From NCBI RefSeq assembly GCF_016862775.1, contig NZ_BONP01000007.1:116556-180555 (forward strand): DNA of 64,000 nucleotides, written 5' to 3'. A model generated the notes under the pieces. It was given only the letters and a program-made list of their open reading frames with translations, ran no database searches and was not told where the DNA came from. The stretch comes from Cellulomonas phragmiteti. Its GTDB lineage: Bacteria; Actinomycetota; Actinomycetes; Actinomycetales; Cellulomonadaceae. The position numbers were made by a program, and so were the translations under genes. Of this stretch, positions 23,589 to 32,649 are shown piece by piece. How positions within the stretch are numbered: position 1 is the stretch's first letter; every line of letters begins with the position of its first letter.

Positions 23589-25123
23589 GCGGCGACGGGG
23601 CACGCGGCCGGGGCGGTCGCGCCGGCGACGACGCGCGACGCGACGCCGCCGGTCGCCAGCGCGGCGAGGCGCGCGCACAGGGTCGTGCCGGTCGCACCAC
23701 GGCCGCTCCTGCGCAGCGGGCCCGCCACGGTGACCCGGCGCGTGGGGTCGCCTACGACACGCTGCGCGCCGTGGCGGACTCGGACGGGTACGCCAACCTC
23801 GTGCTGCCGCCGCTGCTGCGCGAGCGCCGCATCGTCGGACGGGACGCGGCGTTCGCGACGGAGCTCGCGTACGGGACGCTGCGCCTGCGCGGTCGGTACG
23901 ACGCCGTCCTGGCGCAGGCAGCGTCCCGACCCCTCGGCCAGGTCGACGCCCCGGTCCTCGACGTGCTGCGGCTGGGTGCGCACCAGGTGCTGGGCATGCG
24001 GGTGGCACCGCACGCCGCGGTCTCCGAGACCGTCGGACTGGCCCGCGAGCGCGTGGGTGCCGGCGCGTCCCAGTTCGTCAACGCCGTGCTGCGGCGGGTC
24101 GCCGAGCGGCCGCTCGAGGAGTGGTTGGAGCGCATCGGTGATGCGGCCGACCCGGGGGGCGACGACGCGGTCGCGCGCCTCGCGGTGGTCGAGAGCCACC
24201 CGGCGTGGGTGGTGCGTGCCCTGCGCGAGTCGCTGGTCGGGTCGGGACGGTCGGCGGACGAGCTGGGGGCGTTGCTGGCGGCGGACAACGCCGCGCCGCG
24301 CGTGACCCTGGTCGCACGTCCGGGCCTGGTGTCGGCGCAGGAGGTCACGGCGCAGTCGGGTGCGCAGCCGGCGGGCCTGGTGCCGACGGCGCTGGTGCTC
24401 GGCGGAGGTGACCCGGGCGCGGTCCCGGCGGTGCGGGACGGGTTGGCCGGGGTGCAGGACGAGGGCTCGCAGCTGGTGACGCTGGCGTTCGCCGCGACGC
24501 CGGTGGAGGGTCCGGACGTGAGGTGGCTGGACCTGTGCGCCGGTCCCGGTGGCAAGGCGGCGCTGCTGGGGGCGCTGGCGGCCCTGCGCGGGGCGCGGCT
24601 GGTGGCGAACGAGGTGCAGCCGCACCGGGTGCGGCTGGTCGCGCAGGCGCTGCGGGCGGTGCCGGCCGGGGTGGTCGAGGAGGTCCGGACGGGCGACGGT
24701 CGGGCGGTGGGCGCGCAGGAGCCGGGGGCGTACGACCGGGTCCTGGTGGACGCACCGTGCACCGGGCTCGGTGCGCTGCGTCGGCGCCCGGAGTCGCGGT
24801 GGCGCCGGACGCCGGCGGACCTGGGGACGCTGAGCGGGCTGCAGCGTGAGCTGTTGGCCTCGGCGGTCGCGGCGGTGCGGCCGGGGGGTGTGGTGGGGTA
24901 TGTGACGTGCTCGCCGCACCTGGCGGAGACGCAGCTGGTGGTGCTCGACGCGGTGCGGGCGGCGGCGCGCGCGGGGACCCCGGTGGAGGTCGTGGACGCG
25001 GTGCCGGTGATGGCGGAGGTGGCGCCGACGTGGGAGGCGGTCGGCGGGCGTGCCGACGTGCAGCTGTGGCCGCACGTGCACGGCACCGACGCGATGCACC
25101 TGACCCTGCTGCGCCGGGTCTGA
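23585..25123 (+). CDS. rsmB: 16S rRNA (cytosine-967-C5)-methyltransferase
   Basis: 512 aa from ATG 23585, overlapping the fmt stop. Residues 1-55 are a basic Gly/Arg-rich tail, then a NusB-like RNA-binding domain (about 57-200) and a Rossmann methyltransferase (about 290-510). The SAM loop is [13 protein letters not shown], and the two catalytic cysteines lie in VDAPCTGLG and [10 protein letters not shown]. Methylates C967 of 16S rRNA. The basic N-terminal tail is longer than in E. coli RsmB. Confidence 0.95.
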   Translation: MSGDGARGRGGRAGDDARRDAAGRQRGEARAQGRAGRTTAAPAQRARHGDPARGVAYDTLRAVADSDGYANLVLPPLLRERRIVGRDAAFATELAYGTLRLRGRYDAVLAQAASRPLGQVDAPVLDVLRLGAHQVLGMRVAPHAAVSETVGLARERVGAGASQFVNAVLRRVAERPLEEWLERIGDAADPGGDDAVARLAVVESHPAWVVRALRESLVGSGRSADELGALLAADNAAPRVTLVARPGLVSAQEVTAQSGAQPAGLVPTALVLGGGDPGAVPAVRDGLAGVQDEGSQLVTLAFAATPVEGPDVRWLDLCAGPGGKAALLGALAALRGARLVANEVQPHRVRLVAQALRAVPAGVVEEVRTGDGRAVGAQEPGAYDRVLVDAPCTGLGALRRRPESRWRRTPADLGTLSGLQRELLASAVAAVRPGGVVGYVTCSPHLAETQLVVLDAVRAAARAGTPVEVVDAVPVMAEVAPTWEAVGGRADVQLWPHVHGTDAMHLTLLRRV

Positions 25124-25159
25124 CGCGCTGGTGTGACGCGCGGGTGTGACGCACGGGTG
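25121..25159 (+). repeat. Three tandem 13-nt repeats
   Basis: Units TGACGCGCTGGTG, TGACGCGCGGGTG and TGACGCACGGGTG run head to tail, the first containing the rsmB stop codon. Copies differ at one or two positions. They fill most of the rsmB-rpe gap. Confidence 0.8.
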
Positions 25160-25171
25160 GGCGCCGCTGGG

Positions 25172-25177
25172 TAGCGT
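25172..25177 (+). promoter_or_regulatory. -10 (TAGCGT) for leaderless rpe
   Basis: TAGCGT, then 6 nt, then GTG 25184. Confidence 0.55.
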
Positions 25178-25183
25178 GGGTGC

Positions 25184-25855
25184 GTGCCTCCCGTGCTGAT
25201 CAACCCGAGCATCCTGTCGGCGGACTTCGCGAACCTCGAGCGTGACCTGGGCGCGATCGCGTCGGCGGACTACGCGCACGTCGACGTGATGGACCAGCAC
25301 TTCGTGCCGAACCTCACGATCGGGCTGCCGGTGGTGCGTCGGCTGGCGCAGGTCAGTCCGGTGCCGCTGGACGTGCACCTGATGGTCGAGGACGCGGACC
25401 GGTGGGGTCCGTCGTACGCGGAGGCGGGGGCGGCGTCGGTGACGTTCCACGCGGAGGCGACGCAGGCGCCGGTGCGGCTGGCGCGTGAGCTGCGTGCCGG
25501 GGGCGTGCGCGCGGCGGTCGCGCTGCGGCCGGCGACGCCGGTCGAGCCGTTCCTCGACCTCCTGGAGGAGGTCGACATGGTGCTGGTGATGACGGTCGAG
25601 CCGGGCTTCGGGGGGCAGTCGTTCATCGAGGGCACGCTGGCGAAGGTGCGGCGGGCGCGCGCGGCGATCGACGCGAGCGGGGCGTCGACGTGGGTGCAGG
25701 TGGATGGCGGGGTGTCGCGCGGGACGATCGGCCGGATCGCCCGTGCGGGGGCGAACGTGTTCGTGGCGGGCTCGGCGGTCTACGGCGCCGACGACGTCGC
25801 CGGGGAGATCGCGGCGCTGCGCTCCCTCGCGGAGCGGCCGACCGTCGAGGCCTGA
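25184..25855 (+). CDS. rpe: Ribulose-phosphate 3-epimerase
   Basis: 223 aa from GTG 25184. Interconverts ribulose-5-phosphate and xylulose-5-phosphate. TIM barrel with [51 protein letters not shown] and the phosphate-binding VQVDGGV...[11 protein letters not shown]. The catalytic Asp and metal-binding His residues are in place. It precedes the riboflavin operon, which draws on the same ribulose-5-phosphate pool. Confidence 0.97.
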   Translation: MPPVLINPSILSADFANLERDLGAIASADYAHVDVMDQHFVPNLTIGLPVVRRLAQVSPVPLDVHLMVEDADRWGPSYAEAGAASVTFHAEATQAPVRLARELRAGGVRAAVALRPATPVEPFLDLLEEVDMVLVMTVEPGFGGQSFIEGTLAKVRRARAAIDASGASTWVQVDGGVSRGTIGRIARAGANVFVAGSAVYGADDVAGEIAALRSLAERPTVEA

Positions 25856-25882
25856 GGGCGCGGCGCGGACGACCGTCGGGCG

Positions 25883-25908
25883 GGAATGCCGCCTGTGGCA
25901 TCATCGTT
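25883..25908 (+). promoter_or_regulatory. SigR-type promoter GGAAT-N18-GTT before the FMN riboswitch
   Basis: GGAAT at 25883-25887 and GTT at 25906-25908 are separated by exactly 18 nt, the consensus for the SigR/SigH thiol-stress sigma factors. Transcription would begin near 25915, at the first stem of the FMN aptamer. The match is exact; use by SigR is inferred. Confidence 0.55.
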
Positions 25909-25917
25909 GACGAACAC

Positions 25918-26050
25918 ACACGTGCTCCGGGGTCGGTGAAAGTCCGAGCCGGCGGTGACAGTCCGCGACCCGTGAGCCCCGCGAGGGGTGAGCGGTTGAC
26001 CTGGTGGAACTCCAGGACCGACGGTGAAAGTCCGGATGGGAGGAGACACG
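25918..26050 (+). ncRNA. FMN riboswitch (RFN element)
   Basis: The RFN consensus blocks are present in order: CTCCGGGGTCGGTGAAAGTCC, cut by helices; CCGGCGGTGACAGTCCGCGACCC; a variable hairpin GAGCCCCGCGAGGGGTGAGC; then GGTTGACCTGGTGGAAC and CCGACGGTGAAAGTCCGGATGGGAGGAGAC spread over 26000-26046. The outer stem closes through CACGTG at both ends (25919-25924 and 26047-26051). It binds FMN and represses the downstream rib operon. Confidence 0.96.
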
Positions 26051-26051
26051 T

Positions 26052-26078
26052 GCACGGCGCGCCTGCGGCGCGTCGTGC
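26052..26078 (+). terminator. Hairpin in the riboswitch expression platform
   Basis: A 12-bp stem (GCACGGCGCGCC with GGCGCGTCGTGC, one G-T wobble) and a TGC loop start directly after the aptamer. It could be the intrinsic terminator released on FMN binding. The 5' side can compete with the P1 stem, because GTGCAC continues the 3' strand of P1. Confidence 0.6.
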
Positions 26079-26138
26079 GGTGCGGCGTGCCGCCCGAGCG
26101 ACCCCGGAGCCCTCGAGAGGCGACGGAGGTGCCGGACG

Positions 26139-27275
26139 ATGACCACGACGACGAGCGTCCCGCCGGGCACCCCCGGTGCGCCGACGCGTGCGAGCGCGGA
26201 CGAGGTCGAGGCGATGCGGCGTGCTCTGGCGCTCGCCGCGCGCGGCCCGCTCGGACCCAACCCCCGGGTGGGGTGCGTCCTGCTCGCCGCCGACGGCTCG
26301 GTCGTCGGCGAGGGGTGGCACCGTGGCGCGGGCACCCCGCACGCGGAGGTCGCGGCGCTGGCCGACGCCCGCGAGCGCGGCGCGCAGGTCCGGGGCGCCA
26401 CCGCCGTCGTGACGCTGGAGCCGTGCGACCACACGGGGCGGACGGGACCGTGCTCGGTGGCGCTGCTGGAGGCGGGCGTGGCGCGTGTCGTCGTCTCCGT
26501 GCACGACCCGAACCCGGTGGCGGCCGGCGGGGCGGACCGGTTGCGTGCGGCGGGCGTGGACGTGGTGACGGGGGTGCTGGCGGTCGAGGGTGTGGCGACG
26601 CTGGGGTCCTGGCTGCCGGCGGTGCGGCGTGGTCGGCCGTTCGTGACGCTGAAGCTGGCCACCTCGCTGGACGGTCGGGTCGCGGCGGCCGACGGCACGA
26701 GCCGGTGGATCACCTCGGACGTGGCGCGGCGGCACGCGCACGGTCTGCGCGCGGAGGTCGGTGCGATCGTCGTGGGGACGGGGACGGCGCTGGTCGACGA
26801 CCCCTCGCTGACGGCGCGCACGGGTGACGGGTCGCTCGTCGAGCGGCAGCCGCTGCGGGTCGTCGTGGGCCACCGTGACGTCCCCGCCGCCGCGCGGCTG
26901 CGCGGTCCGGGGGGAGAGCTGGTGCACCTGCGCACGCACGATCCCGCGCAGGTGCTGGCGGCGTTGCGCGACCGTGAGGTGCGGCACGTGCTGGTCGAGG
27001 GCGGGCCGACGCTCGCGGCGGCGTTCCTGGGCGCGGGCCTGGTCGACGAGGTCCACGCGTACGTGGCGCCCGTGCTGCTGGGTGCCGGTGCCGCCGCGGT
27101 CGGGGACCTCGGCGTCGGGACGGTCGCGGACGCCCTGCGGCTGCAGACCACCGGGGTGGTGCCGCTGGGCCCGGACGTGCTCGTCGTGGCGACCCCCGTG
27201 CCCGCACCTGTGCCGCCGTCGGGCGACGTGCCGACCATCGGCGCCGCCATGACGTCCATCGAGGAGGAGTACTGA
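26139..27275 (+). CDS. ribD: Bifunctional riboflavin deaminase / reductase
   Basis: 378 aa from ATG 26139. The N-terminal deaminase (about 20-160) has the zinc motif PHAEVAAL and LEPCDHTGRTGPC. The C-terminal reductase (about 170-370) has FVTLKLATSLDGRVA and VLVEGGPTLAAAFL. Converts the first GTP cyclohydrolase II product through deamination and side-chain reduction. First gene of the FMN-riboswitch operon; its TGA overlaps the ribE ATG. Confidence 0.96.
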   Translation: MTTTTSVPPGTPGAPTRASADEVEAMRRALALAARGPLGPNPRVGCVLLAADGSVVGEGWHRGAGTPHAEVAALADARERGAQVRGATAVVTLEPCDHTGRTGPCSVALLEAGVARVVVSVHDPNPVAAGGADRLRAAGVDVVTGVLAVEGVATLGSWLPAVRRGRPFVTLKLATSLDGRVAAADGTSRWITSDVARRHAHGLRAEVGAIVVGTGTALVDDPSLTARTGDGSLVERQPLRVVVGHRDVPAAARLRGPGGELVHLRTHDPAQVLAALRDREVRHVLVEGGPTLAAAFLGAGLVDEVHAYVAPVLLGAGAAAVGDLGVGTVADALRLQTTGVVPLGPDVLVVATPVPAPVPPSGDVPTIGAAMTSIEEEY

Positions 27276-27889
27276 TGTTCACCGGGATCGTCGAGGAGAA
27301 GGGTGCGGTCGTCGAGGTCGCGCCGGGAGCGGGCGACGCGGCGGACGCGAGGATGCGGGTGCGCGGCCCGTTGGTCACGTCGGACGCCCGGCTCGGTGAC
27401 TCGATCGCGGTGAGCGGCGTGTGCCTGACCGTCGCGGAGCTGCCGGGCGACGGCACGTTCGTCGTCGACGTGATGCCCGAGACGCTGCGCCGCTCGGCGC
27501 TGGGCGACCTGCGCGCGGGTGACGCGGTGAACCTCGAGCGCGCGCTGGCCGTCGGGGGCAGGTACGGCGGGCACATCGTGCAGGGACACGTCGACGGCGT
27601 GGGAGTGGTGCGGTCCCGCCGACCGGGGCCCCGCTGGGACGAGGTCGCGATCGGTCTGGACCCCTCGCTGGCACGGTACGTCGCGGAGAAGGGGTCGATC
27701 ACGGTGCAGGGCGTGTCGCTGACGGTCACGCACGTGGGCGACGACGCCTTCGGGGTGTCCCTGATCCCGACGACCCTGGAGGTCACGACGCTGGGCACGC
27801 TGGCGCCCGGGGCTCGGGTCAACCTCGAGGTCGACGTGCTCGCGAAGTACACCGAGCGCCTGCTCGCGACGTCGGGGGTGGCGCGATGA
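27275..27889 (+). CDS. ribE: Riboflavin synthase
   Basis: 204 aa; the ATG shares a base with the ribD stop. Two homologous lumazine-binding barrels, 1-97 (start MFTGIVEEKG, SGVCLTV) and 98-200 (GGHIVQGHVDGVG, VQGVSLTV). Dismutates two 6,7-dimethyl-8-ribityllumazine to riboflavin. It overlaps ribBA by ATGA. Confidence 0.96.
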   Translation: MFTGIVEEKGAVVEVAPGAGDAADARMRVRGPLVTSDARLGDSIAVSGVCLTVAELPGDGTFVVDVMPETLRRSALGDLRAGDAVNLERALAVGGRYGGHIVQGHVDGVGVVRSRRPGPRWDEVAIGLDPSLARYVAEKGSITVQGVSLTVTHVGDDAFGVSLIPTTLEVTTLGTLAPGARVNLEVDVLAKYTERLLATSGVAR

Positions 27890-29256
27890 GCGACGAGATC
27901 CGGCTGGGCACGGTCGAGGAGGCCCTGGAGGCCCTGCGCGCCGGACGCCCCGTGCTCGTGTCGGACTCCGAGGACCGCGAGAACGAGGCCGACGTGGTCC
28001 TCGCCGCGCAGTCGGCGACCCCGGAGTGGGTGGCGTGGACGATCCGCCACTCGTCGGGCTACCTGTGCGCGCCGATGCCGGCGGCACGTGCCGACGCGCT
28101 GGACCTGCCGTTGATGGTGCCGCACAGCCAGGACCCCCGCCGCACGGCGTACACGGTGACGGTGGACGCCGCGACGGGTGTGACGACCGGCATCTCCGCG
28201 GCGGACCGGGCGCGCACGCTGCGGGTGCTGGCGGACCCGGCGTCGGGCCGCAACGACCTGATCCGGCCGGGGCACGTGCTGCCGCTGCGGGCGGTGCCCG
28301 GCGGCGTGCTGCACCGCGCCGGGCACACCGAGGCCGCCGTCGACCTGTGCCGGCTGGCGGGCCTGGAGCCGGTCGGGGCGATCGCCGAGCTGGTGCGGGA
28401 CGACGGTCAGATGGTGCGCCTGCCCGAGGCCTCGCGGATCGCCGCGGAGGCCGGGCTCGTGGTGCTGACGATCGCGGAGCTGCGGGCCTGGCGGCTCGCG
28501 CACGGGGACCACGAGCAGGTCGCGGAGGTCGACGTCGACACCGCTCCGCGGGTGCACGCGACGCACACGGCGTACCTGCCCACACGGCACGGGGACTTCC
28601 GCATCCACGGGTACCGCGACCTGCGCACCGGTGACGAGCACGTGGCCCTGGTGTCGAGCGCCGGACTGGTGCAGGAGCCGACGGTCCGCGTGCACTCGGA
28701 GTGCCTCACCGGCGACGCGTTCGGCTCGGCGCGCTGCGACTGCGGGCCGCAGCTCGACGCGGCGCTGGAGATCGCGGCCGCCGAGGGCGGCGCCGTGGTG
28801 TACCTGCGCGGCCACGAGGGGCGGGGGATCGGGCTGCTCGCCAAGGTCGCCGCGTACGCGCTGCAGGACGGCGGCCGGGACACCGTCGAGGCCAACGTGG
28901 ACCTCGGGTGGCCCGCCGACCGGCGCGAGTACGGCGCCGCCGCGGCGATCCTGGCGGACCTGGGGGTGCGGCGCGTCCGGCTGCTGACCAACAACCCCGC
29001 GAAGGTCGCCGGCCTGCGCGCCCACGGCATCGACGTCACGCGGGTCCGCGGCCTGGAGGTCGGGCGCACCCCGCACAACGAGGCGTACCTGCGGACCAAG
29101 GCCACGAGCATGGGGCACGCCCTGCACCTCGACCCGACGCCCGGCGCACCCGACCTCGCGCCGCCCGTGCAGGTCGAGCCCGTCCTCGCCGGCCCCGCAC
29201 CCGCGGGCGTCGACACCACCGACCACGCGTTCGACCCCTTGGAGGAGCTGGCATGA
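27886..29256 (+). CDS. ribBA: 3,4-dihydroxy-2-butanone-4-phosphate synthase / GTP cyclohydrolase II
   Basis: 456 aa from ATG 27886, overlapping ribE. The N-terminal RibB domain (1-205) has [16 protein letters not shown] and [11 protein letters not shown]. The C-terminal RibA domain (about 215-425) keeps the zinc cysteines in [18 protein letters not shown] and the catalytic [12 protein letters not shown]. It supplies both riboflavin precursors. The C-terminal ~40 residues are a proline-rich tail. Confidence 0.96.
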   Translation: MSDEIRLGTVEEALEALRAGRPVLVSDSEDRENEADVVLAAQSATPEWVAWTIRHSSGYLCAPMPAARADALDLPLMVPHSQDPRRTAYTVTVDAATGVTTGISAADRARTLRVLADPASGRNDLIRPGHVLPLRAVPGGVLHRAGHTEAAVDLCRLAGLEPVGAIAELVRDDGQMVRLPEASRIAAEAGLVVLTIAELRAWRLAHGDHEQVAEVDVDTAPRVHATHTAYLPTRHGDFRIHGYRDLRTGDEHVALVSSAGLVQEPTVRVHSECLTGDAFGSARCDCGPQLDAALEIAAAEGGAVVYLRGHEGRGIGLLAKVAAYALQDGGRDTVEANVDLGWPADRREYGAAAAILADLGVRRVRLLTNNPAKVAGLRAHGIDVTRVRGLEVGRTPHNEAYLRTKATSMGHALHLDPTPGAPDLAPPVQVEPVLAGPAPAGVDTTDHAFDPLEELA

Positions 29257-29726
29257 GCGGCGCAGGTGCACCCACCCTGGACCTGGACGGTCGTGACCTG
29301 CGGGTCGTCGTCGTGGCGGCCAGCTGGCACACCACCGTGATGGACGGCCTGGTCGCCGGCGCGCACCGCGCCCTGGCCGAGGCCGGCGTGCAGGACGTCA
29401 CGACCGTGCGCGTCCCCGGCTCGTTCGAGCTGCCCGTGGCCGCCCAGCGGGCCGCGGGCTCGGCGGACGCCGTGGTCGCGCTCGGCGTGGTGATCCGCGG
29501 CGGCACCCCCCACTTCGAGTACGTGTGCCAGGCGGCCACGTGGGGCCTGACCGAGGTGAGCCTGCGCACCGGCGTCCCCGTCGGGTTCGGCGTCCTGACG
29601 TGCGACGACGAGCAGCAGGCCCTCGACCGTGCCGGGCTGCCCGGGTCGCACGAGGACAAGGGCGCGGAGGCCGCCCAGGCCGCGGTCGCGACCGCCCTGA
29701 CGCTGCGGACCCTGGGGGACGCGTGA
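29253..29726 (+). CDS. ribH: 6,7-dimethyl-8-ribityllumazine synthase
   Basis: 157 aa from ATG 29253, overlapping ribBA by ATGA. Condenses the RibB and RibD products. Family motifs: [47 protein letters not shown] and [17 protein letters not shown]. Usually forms icosahedral or pentameric shells. Last gene of the rib operon. Confidence 0.96.
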   Translation: MSGAGAPTLDLDGRDLRVVVVAASWHTTVMDGLVAGAHRALAEAGVQDVTTVRVPGSFELPVAAQRAAGSADAVVALGVVIRGGTPHFEYVCQAATWGLTEVSLRTGVPVGFGVLTCDDEQQALDRAGLPGSHEDKGAEAAQAAVATALTLRTLGDA

Positions 29727-29760
29727 CGGCCTCGTGTGCGCCGCGGGCCGGACGGGCGTC

Positions 29761-29766
29761 TAGGCT
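29761..29766 (+). promoter_or_regulatory. -10 (TAGGCT) for leaderless hisE
   Basis: TAGGCT, then 6 nt, then GTG 29773. Confidence 0.55.
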
Positions 29767-29772
29767 CGCCGC

Positions 29773-30036
29773 GTGAAGTCGTTCGAGGAGCTGTTCGCCG
29801 AGCTGTCCCACAAGGCCGCCACCCGCCCCGCGGGCTCGGGCACCGTCGCCGAGCTCGACGCCGGTGTGCACGCCATCGGCAAGAAGATCGTCGAGGAGGC
29901 CGCCGAGGTCTGGATGGCGGCCGAGCACGAGACCGACGAGCGGGCGGCCGAGGAGATCTCGCAGCTGCTGTACCACCTGCAGGTCCTCCTCCTGGCCAAG
30001 GGCCTGACGCTGCAGGACGTGTACGCCCACCTGTGA
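29773..30036 (+). CDS. hisE: Phosphoribosyl-ATP pyrophosphatase
   Basis: 87 aa from GTG 29773. All-alpha MazG-like fold with [17 protein letters not shown] and [15 protein letters not shown], the Mg-binding acidic helices. Second step of histidine synthesis. It is paired with hisG, 61 nt downstream, the usual actinobacterial arrangement next to ribH. Confidence 0.95.
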   Translation: MKSFEELFAELSHKAATRPAGSGTVAELDAGVHAIGKKIVEEAAEVWMAAEHETDERAAEEISQLLYHLQVLLLAKGLTLQDVYAHL

Positions 30037-30097
30037 CGCCGCGCGTCGACGCCCCCACCCCCGACACCCACCGCACCACCGAACCACCGAGGACACC

Positions 30098-30946
30098 GTG
30101 CTGAGGATCGCCGTCCCCAACAAGGGCTCCCTGTCGGAGCCCGCCTGCGACATGCTCCGGGAGGCGGGCTACCGCCAGCGCCGGGACTCCCGCGAGCTCG
30201 TCCTGCCCGACCCGGACAACGACGTCGAGTTCTTCTTCCTGCGTCCGCGGGACGTCGCGGTCTACGTGGGCGCCGGCACCGTCGACGTCGGCATCACGGG
30301 TCGTGACCTGCTGATCGACTCCGCGTCGTCCGCCGTGGAGCACCTGCCGCTCGGCTTCGCGCGCTCCACCTTCCGGTTCGCCGGCAGCGCGGGGCGCCTG
30401 ACCGACGCCCGGCAGATCACCGGGCTGCGCGTGGCGACGTCGTACTCCGAGCTCGTCGCGGCGTACCTGCGCGAGCGCGACATCGAGCCCGCCGCGGTCG
30501 TGCGCCTGGACGGCGCCGTCGAGTCCGCGATCCGCCTCGGCGTCGCCGACGTCATCGCCGACGTCGTCGAGACCGGGTCGACGCTGCGCGCCGCGGGCCT
30601 CGAGGTCTTCGGTGAGCCGATCCTGCGCTCCGAGGCCGTCCTGGTCCGTCGCGCCGACGTCGACCAGCCCACCGGCCTCGACGTCCTCACCCGCCGCCTG
30701 CAGGGCGTCCTGACGGCACGCGAGTACGTCCTCATGGACTACGACGTGCCCCTGGAGCTGGTCGACCAGGCCGTGGCCATCACCCCGGGCCTGGAGTCGC
30801 CGACGGTGTCCCCGCTGCACAACGGCCAGTGGGCCGCGGTGCGGGCGATGGTCCCGCGCAGCCAGACCAACCGTGTCATGGACTCCCTGTACGACGTCGG
30901 GGCCCGCGCGATCCTCGTCACCTCGATCCTGGCCTGCCGGATCTGA
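30098..30946 (+). CDS. hisG: ATP phosphoribosyltransferase, long form
   Basis: 282 aa from GTG 30098. First, feedback-controlled step of histidine synthesis. [15 protein letters not shown] at the start, GITGRDLL, and the PRPP loop [18 protein letters not shown] (around 150-167). The C-terminal ~75 residues form the ACT-like histidine-sensing domain of the long form ([19 protein letters not shown]), so no HisZ partner is needed. Confidence 0.97.
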   Translation: MLRIAVPNKGSLSEPACDMLREAGYRQRRDSRELVLPDPDNDVEFFFLRPRDVAVYVGAGTVDVGITGRDLLIDSASSAVEHLPLGFARSTFRFAGSAGRLTDARQITGLRVATSYSELVAAYLRERDIEPAAVVRLDGAVESAIRLGVADVIADVVETGSTLRAAGLEVFGEPILRSEAVLVRRADVDQPTGLDVLTRRLQGVLTAREYVLMDYDVPLELVDQAVAITPGLESPTVSPLHNGQWAAVRAMVPRSQTNRVMDSLYDVGARAILVTSILACRI

Positions 30947-30947
30947 C

Positions 30948-31391
30948 GTGACGCCCGACGACGCGCTCGCCGCCCCGTTCCGCCCCCGGCTCGCGCGCGT
31001 CGTCACGCTCGCGGTGGCGGTGGGCGTGGTCGCTCTGACGCTGCTGCTGGTCGTGACGATGCCGGGCCTGGCACGCCTCGACCAGGCCGGGTTCGTGCTG
31101 TTCTCGCTGGCTATCGCCTGGTTCTGCTGGCGGCAGGCGTCGGTCAGCGCCGTCCCGGACGAGACGGGCCTGCGGGTCCGCAACCTCCTGGTCACGACGC
31201 ACGTCACGTGGGCGCAGATCGTCTCGGTGCGCTTCGGCCAGGGGCGCGCCTGGGTGCAGCTCGACCTGGCGGACGGCGACACCCTCGCCGTCATGGGCGT
31301 GCAGCGGGCCGACGGCCGGCGCGCCGAGAGCGAGGCGCGCCGCCTGGCGACCCTCGTCGCGCGCCGCAGCGCCACCGCCACCGACGACTGA
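30948..31391 (+). CDS. PH-domain membrane protein
   Basis: 147 aa from GTG 30948, one base after the hisG stop. Two transmembrane segments (about 18-40 and 45-62) are followed by a bacterial PH-like domain (GLRVRNLLVTTHVTWAQIVSVRFGQGRAWVQL). A gene of this kind often follows hisG in actinobacteria. Role unknown; co-transcription with hisG is likely from spacing. Confidence 0.8.
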   Translation: MTPDDALAAPFRPRLARVVTLAVAVGVVALTLLLVVTMPGLARLDQAGFVLFSLAIAWFCWRQASVSAVPDETGLRVRNLLVTTHVTWAQIVSVRFGQGRAWVQLDLADGDTLAVMGVQRADGRRAESEARRLATLVARRSATATDD

Positions 31392-31418
31392 GCGCGCTGC
31401 CGCCCGCCCGGGTGCGGC

Positions 31419-32576
31419 TCACCCGACGGTGACGGCGTGCGCCCCGGCGACCGCGGCCGCGAGGAACGCCGCCGGATCGGCGTCCAGGCCGCGTCCCATC
31501 GTCGACAACCGCACCGGGCAGCCCCGCAGCGCGTCCAGCAGCTCACCGTCGGCAGCCACGCTCACCTCCGCGTGGCGGCCCGCCGGGGCCGTGAGCGTGG
31601 CCGCCTGCCCGGCCACCCGGTCCGCGAGCGCGGACCACGCCCCGGGGTCGGGGTCGTCCATGAGGTCCCGCGGGGTCCCCGGCAGGTCGGGGGAGTAGGC
31701 GGGCACCACGACGTCCGACGCGGTCAGCGCGACCCGTCCGTACGCCGTCAGGGAGTGGTGCGAGACCCCCAGGTGGCGGTGGCGCGCGTCGGCCCCGGAG
31801 ACCCGCAGGGACGCGACGGGACGGCCGCCCAGCACCCCGGCCGCGTTGAGGGCCTCACCGGCGGCGACCCCCGAGAAGCCCCACCGGGTGCCCGTGCCGA
31901 GGTTGCCCGGTCCCTGGGCGACGACGACGAGGTCGGCGCCCACGACGTGCCGTGCGGCCAGCAGGCCGGTGTGCACCGTGACGGCCTCCAGGTCACCACC
32001 GAACGCCTGCCCCGTCGTCACGCAGGCGGCGATCCACCCGGCCGAGCGCAGGCCGTCCACCGCACGCGAGAACCAGGCCGGCAGCGCGCCCCCGTCGGTC
32101 ATCACGTACGCCACCCGCGGGGCCTCGCGGCCGAGCCGCGCGGCCGTGGCGCGTGCGCCGGCGATGACGGCGGGCAGCGCGGAGTGCAGGTCGGCCACGA
32201 CCACCGGCAGGCCGGCGAGGTCGTCCGCGTCCCGCAGGACGCCGTGGTGGGGGGACTCCTGGTCGTCCACCCCGAGCACCATGGCCTGCAGCGGCGTGTA
32301 CCGGGCCTTGACGAGGTGCCCGGGCCCCGGCAGCGGGTCGGGGACCAGGGCGTCGGTGCGCGCCACGACCAGGGCGTAGCCGCCGGTCCCCAGGCCGCGC
32401 AGCAGCGCCGTGGCGTTGAGCAGCACGTGGGCGCCCGGCACGACCTCACCCACGAGCTGCGGGTAGGACAGCGCCCGGACGGTGCGGTCCTCGCCGTCGA
32501 GCGCGACCGTCGACTCGCACGCGCCGTCCCACCGGACCCGGCACTCCGTCACCACTCCCGCACGCCACGCGATCAC
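31419..32576 (-). CDS. DUF3866 family protein
   Basis: 385 aa from GTG 32576. Full-length match to the DUF3866 layout: N-terminal AWRAGVVTECRVRWD, GAHVLLNATALLRGLGTGGYALV, KARYTPLQAMVLGVDDQESPHH, ADLHSALPAVIAG, and HHSLTAYGRVAL. Widespread in actinobacteria with no established function; the His- and Asp-containing conserved blocks hint at a cytosolic enzyme. No signal peptide or membrane segment. On the minus strand TAGCGT (32583-32588) sits 6 nt before the GTG. Confidence 0.88.
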   Translation of the reverse strand: MIAWRAGVVTECRVRWDGACESTVALDGEDRTVRALSYPQLVGEVVPGAHVLLNATALLRGLGTGGYALVVARTDALVPDPLPGPGHLVKARYTPLQAMVLGVDDQESPHHGVLRDADDLAGLPVVVADLHSALPAVIAGARATAARLGREAPRVAYVMTDGGALPAWFSRAVDGLRSAGWIAACVTTGQAFGGDLEAVTVHTGLLAARHVVGADLVVVAQGPGNLGTGTRWGFSGVAAGEALNAAGVLGGRPVASLRVSGADARHRHLGVSHHSLTAYGRVALTASDVVVPAYSPDLPGTPRDLMDDPDPGAWSALADRVAGQAATLTAPAGRHAEVSVAADGELLDALRGCPVRLSTMGRGLDADPAAFLAAAVAGAHAVTVG

Positions 32577-32582
32577 GCGCCC

Positions 32583-32588
32583 ACGCTA
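32583..32588 (-). promoter_or_regulatory. -10 (TAGCGT) for leaderless DUF3866 gene
   Basis: On the minus strand TAGCGT, then 6 nt, then GTG 32576. About 50 bp away is the divergent pafB -10. Confidence 0.55.
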
Positions 32589-32635
32589 CCGGCGTGCCGC
32601 ACGCGGTCCGCGCCCGCGAGCGCCGCCGCGGCGGC

Positions 32636-32641
32636 TACCGT
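32636..32641 (+). promoter_or_regulatory. -10 (TACCGT) for leaderless pafB
   Basis: TACCGT, then 8 nt, then ATG 32650. Confidence 0.5.
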
Positions 32642-32649
32642 GTAGCCCG

